A stretch of DNA of 64,000 nucleotides from Pelagicoccus enzymogenes (GTDB taxonomy: Bacteria > Verrucomicrobiota > Verrucomicrobiia > Opitutales > Opitutaceae). The translations under genes and the position numbers were made by a program. The stretch spans positions 1 through 64,000 of the forward strand of contig NZ_JACYFG010000004.1 in NCBI RefSeq assembly GCF_014803405.1. Reading direction: 5' to 3'. The notes under the pieces were generated by a model that was not told the origin of the DNA, did no database searches, and saw only the letters and a program-made list of their open reading frames with translations. Of the stretch, positions 26,156 through 34,500 are shown one piece after another. Each line of letters begins with the position of its first letter. Positions within the stretch are counted from its first letter, which is position 1.

Positions 26156-29044
26156 TTAATTGAACTGAAGCCTCAATTCGCTGGCAGGAAGTCCCTCCGT
26201 TTTCACGCGCAGAACTGCTTCCCCCGACTGGCTCGGCTTGCTTCGCAAGGCTACCACAGCCTGGCCATAAAACAATGGATGCCGGTCATCGGTAAGCCCA
26301 TCCATCTGCACCGCATCTCCGTTCGCGACTCCCATGAAGACAGCAGCGCCTTCCACTTCAAACTCAAGCGTATCCATCGCCCAAGGACACAGCGTCCCTT
26401 TCTCGTCCACAAGTTGCACGGTAACGTAACAGAGGTCCATTCCATCCGCATTCAGCTGCCTCCGATCAGCTTCTAAAAGAAGCCGTTTCGCTGCTCCCGC
26501 CGTCTCGACTCGATCCCTGCCGATTTCTTGCCCGTCCTCGTAAGCAACGACTTCGAGAGTTCCCGCTTCGAAAGGGATGTCGAAAAAGCGGATACGATAC
26601 GCATCTACGATATCGAAATAGGGATCCGAGGAGACTTCGTCCTGCTCTAAGATCTCAAATTCGCGAACGCTCGCCCAACGTCCACCTGCCACTCCCGCGA
26701 TCGACAAGCGCCAAAAGCGATAGGTTTCCCCTTCAAGCTTCGCCACGGATAAATTGCCTTGAGCTTCAATCTTGCCTTCAACAGCAGACCACACTTCCCC
26801 ATCGGCCGAACCTTCCAAAGTAAACTCGTAATCCGCTGCCGTACCCTCCCAGCGGATACGTACCCATTCGGCTTTTCTCCCCTGACCTAGGTCCACCTGC
26901 AAGGTTTGCGGCAGAGAACCATCCGAGGCGCACCAGCGCGTATCCGCATTGCCGTCGAAGGCCTTGTCGGAAGTATTGTCCTTGAGCACGTTCCCGCCCG
27001 CATCCTGGTATACTTCCGAACTGCTGGCGTAGCTGGGCTTCTGGTAAGCGAGGTTTCCGTTCTGCAACTGGTCTGGATCCACCTTGGATTTCCTCCCCAA
27101 GCTGCGACCGTTCAAGAAAAGCTCCGCCTCGTCTCCGCTGGTGTAGACGAATACCGGAACCTTGTCCCCCTCTTCCCAATTCCAGTGCGGCGAAAGGTGC
27201 ACCGTCGGCTCTGCTTCGTTCCACTGGCTTCGATACAAGTAAAACGTATCTTTCGGCAAACCGGCCAAATCGATGATCCCGAAATAGCTACTGCGAGCTT
27301 CCAGCATGAGTTCGGGCGGAGAGTTCGTTCCCCGCAAGGGAGTCGGCTCTCCCAAGTAGTCGAAACCGGTCCATACAAAATCGCCATTCAAGTAACGGTG
27401 CTTTCGCATTCGCTCGAACTCATGCTCTGGAATATCTCCCCACGGGGCAGCAGTCATCACATAAGCGCTCAGGTAACCGTCATCTCCAAAGTCGATCTTG
27501 GACTGCGGCAATTGCAACTCGTAGTGCCCTCGCGTGCCGAAGGCCGAAGCCGTCTCGCTGTAGATGATCGGTTTATCAGGATAGTTCTTCCTGAAGTTCA
27601 TGTAGCGCTGGGAGTAATTCCAACCGGACGTATCCAAAGAATCGAACACGCCCCATTCTCGCCTCGCTCCTCCCGCCATGTGACAGCCCATGGTCGTCGG
27701 GCGAGTACGATCGTACCTGCGAAAGTAGTCCACCATCTTGGCAACATGCTGGGCCGACTTTCCATCGCGATTCGATAGGATCGCTCCATCTTCGTTCGCC
27801 ACCGACCAGATCATCACGCTCGGGTGGTTGCGGTCGCGCCGCACGAAGTTACGCACCTCTTTTTCGGCGTGCTCGTTCACGAAGGTCTCCGTATCCACGT
27901 CCACCCCACCGGTGCGGTCCCATTTGTCGTAAAGCTCGTTGAAGACGACGATTCCCAGACGATCGCAAAGCTCCAGCACTTCCGGAGCTTCCGGATTATG
28001 GGACGTGCGCAAGGCATTCACTCCCATGTCCCGCAGCAGCTCTAGCTTGCGCTCAACCGAACGGGGAAAGAAAGCCGCCCCCAGCATGCCATGGGTGTGG
28101 TGCTCGTTCACCCCTTTTAATTCGAGCCTGCGACCGTTGAGATGGAACCCGTCGTCCGCCGTCCATTCAAAAACGCGAAATCCGAACGACGTATCCACCG
28201 ATTGGATCTCCTCTGCGTCCGACTCCAGCTTAACCCGGGCCGTGTACAAGTGCGGATGCTCGACGTCCCACCGCAGCACGCTTGCGAGCTGGAAGTCAAA
28301 TTCGACGATTTCCAAGCCCTCCTGCAAACGGACCAATCGTCGATCCGCCGCCACTAGGTCCCCAACCGGATCCAACAAAGCGACATTCGCCCAAACCTCT
28401 CTCGTCTCGCCGGATCCGTTGGCGATCTCCACCGCCACCCGAGCGGTCGCGCCCGATTCTTCGATCTTCGGCGTGGTAACCTGAACGCCCCAAATCGGCA
28501 CGTGCACGTCATCCACAATTCGCATGCTTACCTTACGATAGATTCCAGCTCCGGGGTACCAGCGGGAATGGTGTCCCCTCGTATCGACATGAACTGCCAA
28601 AACGTTTTCTCCGCCAAAAATCGCCGCATCCGTAGCATCGATATGAAACGAGTTGTACCCATAAACCCACGACCCCACCTTACGGCCGTTCAGATAGACA
28701 GCCGGATTGGCCATCACTCCGTCGAAGAGAAATTGCAGACGCTTGCCCGCGGCCGCCGCCGGCAGCTCGAAACGTTTGCGATACCAAGCTTCGCCCTTCC
28801 AAGGCAGCTTTGCGGTATTGGGGTCGCCCTCCGGATCAAAGTCGGAGTGGATCGCCCAATCATGCGGCAAGTCCACCCTCGACCAAGCGCTGTCGTCGAA
28901 GCGCGGCGATTCCGCGCCGTCCTTTTCTCCGAGGGAAAAGGTCCAATCGAAGTTGATCGGATCTACGGCAAAATTGCTCTCGGCCCCGCCCGCGCAGCGA
29001 ACGGCGACCAAGAGAAAAAGAAAGATAGCATAGGGTACTTTCAT
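26156..29044 (-). CDS. GH2 beta-galactosidase with inserted F5/8C (discoidin) module, exported
   Basis: The ATG at 29044 is chosen over 29086 because it starts a signal peptide (MKVPYAIFLFLLVAVRCAGG). The protein is 962 residues: sugar-binding domain (DLPHDWAIHSDFDPEG), immunoglobulin-like domain, and a TIM barrel with GVNEHHTHGMLG, the acid/base Glu in MIWSVANEDG and the nucleophile Glu in IIYSETASAF. An F5/8 type C module (NLAYQKPSYASSSEVYQDAG onward, about 140 residues) is inserted before the final Ig-like domain. In a pectin cluster the likely job is removing galactan side chains of rhamnogalacturonan I. A CAAATCTGACAGT motif lies 48 bases upstream. Confidence 0.9.
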   Translation of the reverse strand: MKVPYAIFLFLLVAVRCAGGAESNFAVDPINFDWTFSLGEKDGAESPRFDDSAWSRVDLPHDWAIHSDFDPEGDPNTAKLPWKGEAWYRKRFELPAAAAGKRLQFLFDGVMANPAVYLNGRKVGSWVYGYNSFHIDATDAAIFGGENVLAVHVDTRGHHSRWYPGAGIYRKVSMRIVDDVHVPIWGVQVTTPKIEESGATARVAVEIANGSGETREVWANVALLDPVGDLVAADRRLVRLQEGLEIVEFDFQLASVLRWDVEHPHLYTARVKLESDAEEIQSVDTSFGFRVFEWTADDGFHLNGRRLELKGVNEHHTHGMLGAAFFPRSVERKLELLRDMGVNALRTSHNPEAPEVLELCDRLGIVVFNELYDKWDRTGGVDVDTETFVNEHAEKEVRNFVRRDRNHPSVMIWSVANEDGAILSNRDGKSAQHVAKMVDYFRRYDRTRPTTMGCHMAGGARREWGVFDSLDTSGWNYSQRYMNFRKNYPDKPIIYSETASAFGTRGHYELQLPQSKIDFGDDGYLSAYVMTAAPWGDIPEHEFERMRKHRYLNGDFVWTGFDYLGEPTPLRGTNSPPELMLEARSSYFGIIDLAGLPKDTFYLYRSQWNEAEPTVHLSPHWNWEEGDKVPVFVYTSGDEAELFLNGRSLGRKSKVDPDQLQNGNLAYQKPSYASSSEVYQDAGGNVLKDNTSDKAFDGNADTRWCASDGSLPQTLQVDLGQGRKAEWVRIRWEGTAADYEFTLEGSADGEVWSAVEGKIEAQGNLSVAKLEGETYRFWRLSIAGVAGGRWASVREFEILEQDEVSSDPYFDIVDAYRIRFFDIPFEAGTLEVVAYEDGQEIGRDRVETAGAAKRLLLEADRRQLNADGMDLCYVTVQLVDEKGTLCPWAMDTLEFEVEGAAVFMGVANGDAVQMDGLTDDRHPLFYGQAVVALRSKPSQSGEAVLRVKTEGLPASELRLQFN

Positions 29045-29091
29045 GAGAAAGGGACCATTATACGGAATCGCCAGCAAAAGGCCCACTTGGG

Positions 29092-29104
29092 CAAATCTGA
29101 CAGT
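29092..29104. promoter_or_regulatory. Shared motif CAAATCTGACAGT upstream of the GH2 gene
   Basis: The identical 13 bases occur at 37157-37169 upstream of the PL11 lyase gene, and the last nine (TCTGACAGT) again at 37531-37539 upstream of the TonB-dependent receptor. It contains the small palindrome CTGACAG-like core. It is a candidate binding site for a regulator of the pectin genes. Confidence 0.45.
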
Positions 29105-29132
29105 TCCAAATAACGGCCTTAAACGCTATCGA

Positions 29133-30581
29133 TCAATCCCCGACGAAGCTATTCACATGCAAGTGCTGCAACCTCGATTCCTCGGCTTTGGCAACGCTGA
29201 CCTTCTTTAAGTTCACCCGCTCAACCGGAAGCTCTTCTTGTCCTTGAATTTTAGATACATACTTCACGGCCCCCGCTTCGACATTGTCGAGGTAGATGTC
29301 GCTGATAGGCGTAAGGCGACGCTCGTAGGTCGGAACCAAGTTCCTCCACTGGTAGAGCACATCCGTCTCGATGCCCAACACCCCATAGCGGAGGTCGCCC
29401 GCCACGATATTCCGCATATGTATGTTGCGGACAAAACCGCCCCGACGCTCGTTCGTTTTGATAAACAAGAGGTGCCCCACGTTTTGAATCGATTTGTCCA
29501 AGGTACAGTTCTCGATCAAAACGTTCTCCACCCCACCCGACAATTCGCTGCCGATCGCGCAGAGCTGATGGCCGTTCTTGATGAGGCAATTCCTAACCAC
29601 CACGTTACGGGTCGGCGTATTCAAACGCCAAGCATCCTGGTTGCGCCCCGACTTGATAGCGATGGCGTCATCACCCTGATCGAACACGCAATCCTCGATG
29701 AGAATGTTCTGGCTCATCTCCGGATCGACTCCGTCGTTGTTGTGCCCATACGCCTTCACCGTTACTCCGCGTATCAGAATATTTTGACTCAGATAGGGGT
29801 GAATGACCCAGAAAGGGCTGTTCTCAATGGAGATGCCTTCAAGACGCACTCCCTTGCATCGATTGAATTGGATGAACTGCGGACGCATATTCGCTTCGCC
29901 CAGCGTCATGTCCCGCTCCTCCACCGGCACGCCTTTCGCCGCCATGTGATAGAGTTCCTTGGAGGCCTCCATGTGGGCAGGCGGACGCTTGTACCATTCG
30001 CTCCACGTATCCAGATTCGCTAACAGTTTTCCGCTTCCTGCGATCCCTACATTCTCGCACTCGAAAGCGTAGATAAGCGGCGAATAGTTGTAGCACTCCA
30101 TCCCCTCCCAAGTGGAGCGAACCGCCGGAAGATAGTCGCTCGGGTCCGACGAAAACTCCAGCACCGCTCCTTCCTCGAGGTAGAGGCAGACGTTGCTCTT
30201 CAAATGGATCTTGCCCGTCGACCAATGCCCCGCAGGCACTACGACCTTGCCGCCTCCCGCCTCGTGAGCTGCATCGATAGCAGCCGCGATCGCCTTCGAG
30301 TCAGCCACTCCATCATCCGGCTTCGCCCCGTGGGCAAGGATGGAAAATTCAGGGCTCTCCGAAAAATCAGGAACCTCGAATTCGGGCATCTCAAAGGGCA
30401 AGCTTTCCAAGGAAATAGTCTCCGCCCCCACCGACTCTTCTTGCTTCGCCCTGTCGCTGCAGCCAGCTCCCGTGGCAGCAAAAGCTGAGAGCAGAGCCGC
30501 ACCCGCAGCAAAAAAGGCGACTCGAGCCCCGAGCGCGTCCGTTTTCTCAATAAAGATCTCTTTTCCAATTCGTTTTCTCAT
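29133..30581 (-). CDS. GH28 polygalacturonase-like lipoprotein
   Basis: The 482-residue protein has a long lipoprotein signal (AALLSAFAATGAGCSD). A right-handed beta-helix follows with the GH28 catalytic blocks: AYGHNNDGVDPE, FDQGDDAIAIKSG, IKNGHQLCAIGSELSGG and the basic block FIKTNERRGG. These carry the three Asp residues, the His and the Lys (in place of the R-I-K motif it reads F-I-K). GH28 enzymes hydrolyse galacturonan or rhamnogalacturonan; exo-action is common in proteins of this length. A good Shine-Dalgarno (AAGGAA) lies upstream of ATG 30581. The frameshifted gene at 30621 precedes it by 39 bases on the same strand. Confidence 0.88.
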   Translation of the reverse strand: MRKRIGKEIFIEKTDALGARVAFFAAGAALLSAFAATGAGCSDRAKQEESVGAETISLESLPFEMPEFEVPDFSESPEFSILAHGAKPDDGVADSKAIAAAIDAAHEAGGGKVVVPAGHWSTGKIHLKSNVCLYLEEGAVLEFSSDPSDYLPAVRSTWEGMECYNYSPLIYAFECENVGIAGSGKLLANLDTWSEWYKRPPAHMEASKELYHMAAKGVPVEERDMTLGEANMRPQFIQFNRCKGVRLEGISIENSPFWVIHPYLSQNILIRGVTVKAYGHNNDGVDPEMSQNILIEDCVFDQGDDAIAIKSGRNQDAWRLNTPTRNVVVRNCLIKNGHQLCAIGSELSGGVENVLIENCTLDKSIQNVGHLLFIKTNERRGGFVRNIHMRNIVAGDLRYGVLGIETDVLYQWRNLVPTYERRLTPISDIYLDNVEAGAVKYVSKIQGQEELPVERVNLKKVSVAKAEESRLQHLHVNSFVGD

Positions 30582-30620
30582 TTCGTAAATTCCTTTCTCA
30601 AGGACCGCTCGGTTCGCCGA

Positions 30621-31408
30621 CTATCCGCCTCCGAAGAGAGCGAGCAGATCCTCTCGAGCTGTTTGATCTAAAATGTCGCAAGTTCGCAAATAAATCAGTG
30701 CGTTCTTGCGATCCGTCGCCACCCATTGATTGATGATCAAAGCGACCGTGTCACCCCTCAAAGAGGGATCCTGCAAGCCTTCGGCCCAAGTGATGGGCGT
30801 TCGCGGGTGGCGCTCAGCGAGATAAGGATGCGTCGCAAGAGCCAGAACCCCTTGTCCAGATCAGGCGTTAGCGGCTGCTGGGCCAACCATTCCGAAGCGG
30901 CTCCCGGGGCCGCCTCAACCCAAACCCGAACGCCCTGCTCCAAAGCGATCGTTCGCTCATCGCTTACGGGCAAGTCCATGGCAAATCGGGCGAGCTGTCC
31001 GGGATCGCTCTGCGACCAAGCCGCGGAGAAGAAGGCTTCTCTCATGTGGACGGAGCTCTGCTTAAATGCATGAGATAGCGCCAAGGACGGATCGACTGCG
31101 GCCAATTCCCGCAAGCGACTTGCGGCCTCCAGAAGCGAGCGTTCGCTGAGAACAAAATCGCCCGCGGACAGCGAAACCGGTCGCTCCGAAGGCATGTTCC
31201 TCCCTTGCGGGATAGTCGACGAACCATCAGCGCCCGCTCCCAATTTCCTTTCAGGTTCACGTGCAACTTTTGGCTCCCAAACGTATTCAGCATCAACTGA
31301 CGCTTCCCTTTCTGCTGCCAAACGGTAGCCAAGCTGAAACGCGAAGAGACTACAAGGCGCACAAACTCCCAAACCTACAAAAAGCTGCTTCTTGGATTGA
31401 AACGACAT
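30621..31408 (-). pseudogene. Membrane-anchored repeat protein with a single-base frameshift
   Basis: The frame from ATG 31408 has an N-terminal hydrophobic anchor and then helical repeats of the kind W-x-x-x-x-P-x-x-A-x-x-W-L, with SQSDPGQLARFAMDLPV and EAAPGAASEWLAQQPL. After LDKG it runs into an unrelated tail and stops at 30758. In the neighbouring frame the repeats continue without a stop (LALATHPYLAERHPRTPITW, then ALIINQWVATDRKNALIYL) to a stop at 30621. One extra G in the G4 run (C4 at 30848-30851) restores a single 262-residue frame. It is either a recent decay mutation or a sequencing error at a homopolymer. Function is unknown; such proteins are common in Verrucomicrobiota. Confidence 0.65.
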
Positions 31409-31506
31409 AGTTTACTTCGGCTTGAACTGAAGTTCTGCTGAGGGATCGATAAAAAAGGAGAAGCCCACCTCGCATCTAGCGACGAAAGGTGAACTTCAAC
31501 GGTATG

Positions 31507-31524
31507 AGAATACCTACGTATTCT
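31507..31524. repeat. Perfect 18-base palindrome downstream of the PL11 gene
   Basis: AGAATAC-CTAC-GTATTCT has 7-bp arms. It lies 34 bases past the lyase stop and about 98 bases before the start of the frameshifted gene. It has no T-run, so it is more likely an operator or mRNA 3'-end hairpin than an intrinsic terminator. Confidence 0.4.
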
Positions 31525-31557
31525 AATTACAGATACAAATGGCCCCAATTTATCGGA

Positions 31558-34500
31558 TCAAAGGCCATCGCCCTGATACTCCAGTTCGACCCAGTCCAAG
31601 TAAGGACCTTCGCGATCACCAAAACGGACCGAATGGCCACCTGGATAGAGGAATATCAACAGAGGATCTCCTGCGGTCCGGCTTGCCACATAGTCCTCGA
31701 TATAGTAGTCGGCTTCTTCCGTATCCCAAGTGTGCTGGCTTGAGGAGGCTCCGTCGATCGACACATAGAGGGAGTCGTCCTGTCCGGCAAATGTCACCGT
31801 CTTGACCCCAGCCTTAAGGGCGTAGATGCCCGGGTGCTCCACATTGAAACGAAACTCCGCGTAGTTGGGAGTTGGCGACAACGTACCGCCAGTCTGCACG
31901 GCAAATCCGCCGCTCGCGTCCGCTTCCGCCACAACGGTGAAGTTACCAGCCAAGATCGCGTCTTCCGCCTCTTGGCGAAGTTCGCCACCGGTTGGGTAAA
32001 ACGGTTGGGCCAGGGGAGCTTCGCTCACCAGTTCGACCTCGAAGTAGTCGAGCTCAAGGGGTTCGCGGTGGCCAAAACGGACGTAGTGTCCGCCCTGCTC
32101 CCAGAGAATAAGCAAGGGGTCTTGCCTGTCGGAGCGAACATAGTCAGTCGCGAATCCAGAGGAGATCGCCGTCACCCAGCGATGCTGGAACGGATCCGCT
32201 CCGTCTATCGACACGTACATCGAGTCGCTGCTGCCATCAGGCGAAGCAACCGAGGATTTGATGCGGTAGTAGCCGCGAACGGGAATATTGAAACGCATTT
32301 CCAAGTAGTCCGTTCCGGGCAGGTCATTCGAATCGCTGCCGCTGCTGCTGAGCGACTTCACCGCGTTGGGAACGCCTACCGGACCAGGCAAGCGGCTGTC
32401 GTAGTTGGTCACGTAAGCGCCCGCCAAGATTCCGTCTTCCGCCTCCTGGCGCAGTTCGCCACCAGTCGCGTAGTAGACACCCAATTCGAGCACGTCGACG
32501 AAGGAAGTGCTGCCGAGATTATCCACCGCGCGCACCTTCACCTGGTAGCCTCCTGCCGGCAATGAAGTCAACGTATGGCTGAACGGCTCCTCCGCATCAA
32601 CTCCTACCAAGGATCCATCCACGTAAAACTCAACCTGGGCCACCGACCCATCCGGGTCGCTAGCTGTCGCCTCGATGGTAACGTCGGCACCATCGAGCAA
32701 GACTGTACCGACCGCCGGAGAGGTGATCTCCACAGTGGGGCGATCATTGTCGAAGGATACATCCATGAGGTAACCGTAAGACTCCGCGACTGATCCGTTA
32801 CCGCTGTAGGCACGAGCTAAGATCTCGTATTCACCAGGCAATACAAACCAATCGAAGGAGTATGGAGCAATCGTCGCTTCGCCCACCTTCACAAGTGGAT
32901 CCATGGCGTAATATTCCACGCGTTCGATAGAGCCACTGTCGATCGATGCTGATGCCGTCATCGTCATGGTCTCACCCCAACGCCACTCGATGCTCGGATC
33001 AGTTGGAGTCAACAGAGCGACATCCGGTACCGCGCTTGGCGTTCCAACGCCTCGAACGACAATTTCGTCGACGTTCGCTAGGTCGTTTCCAATCGACTCT
33101 ATAAGGATAGAGTTAGCGTTTCCAGGATTCAGATCTACATCGATATCCATGTACACGTAAGTGGTGAAGCTTCCAGAAGCTACGAAGTTGATAGGCCGCG
33201 AAACTCCGTTCACCGTCAAACGCCCCTCCCGAGCGCCTGAACCCAGGGCATATCGAATACTGAGCGTTTTGGTGCCGCCCAAGCCGCCATCAACGGTTGG
33301 GAATTCTAGCAGGCCATCGGATCCCGGGAAGTTCATGTAGGCTGTGCCATTGAATCCGGAATTGCTGGATTCGACCACCATCGAAGCTGAGGCCAAAGCG
33401 TTTTCAGCGTGATAGGTGTGATCGTTCAAGCTTTGCAAGCCGCGTACCTTGAATTCATCGATCGCAAGGGCGCCTTCGCCAATGGCAGAGAGCAGCAAGG
33501 CATTCGACTTGCCCGCATCAACTGGCACCGGCAGATCCAAAACGACGAAGCTTCCTCCGGTGGGAGCAAATTCAACCGGGTAAGAAGCACTATTCACCGA
33601 AAGAATAGCGACTCGTGAATCGGAGGATGTATTCGCGTAACGTATACGAACGAGAGCCATAGATCCTGACCCTCCGTCAACTTGCTTCAGCTCAATACGG
33701 CCAGCTTCACTCGGGAGCTCCACATAGCCAGTTCCGTTGTATCCACTCAGCGAATTCGCTACGACGGCGTCACCCGACAAACCGACGTCTTCGGCTTGAG
33801 AAACCGCCTCATACCCAGCCGGCAACACGTTGACCATAATGGGAGAGGAGGCAGCTGTCGTGCCACGATTGTCAGTTGCAACCGCTTGGAAGGCGCGCGG
33901 TCCGGCGGAATCGGGAACCCAATCGAACTCATAGGCTGGACCCGCCGAGGAGTCGAGTAACGCTCCATCCATCAAAAGCTCGACCAGCTCGACCGAGCCA
34001 ACCCCGTCGTCCGCTTCCACCACAATTGGCGTAGACTCCGCCACGAGAGTGTAGGCCACCTCGTTCGGCTCAACGATCGCCACCAATGGAGGGTTGTTGA
34101 CAAGAACATGCACCGCGTCGGTGCTTGTCGCGTCCCCGAGGTTATCCGTGGCAGTCGCAACAATCTCATATGCGCCCTCACCCACCTCCTGCCAGATGAA
34201 AGCGTAGGGCTCGCTCTCCGCGGAGCCGACCAAGGTACCGTTCACGAAGAACTCAACCTTCTCGACCGAGCCTCCAATATCCTTGGCCAGAGCGGAAAGG
34301 TAGAGGTCGATTCCCTCCAAGTTGGAGAAACCATCCTTCGGACTGGTGAGCGTGACAGCTGGGGCTTGATTGCGCACGATGCCAAGGGCCGTTACCTTGT
34401 CGAAGTAGATTTCTCCGCCGAGCGACTCAAAAACAAGTTCATTGGTTTCGCCCGGCGCCAACTCAACAGAAAACGCAAACTCCTCCCAGGAGCTCGCCGA

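Noticed and set aside
26146-26156. AACTGTCA near the CE12 gene as another copy of the TCTGACAGT motif
   Set aside because: Only about eight bases agree, in the other orientation and at the GH2 stop codon, so chance is likely.
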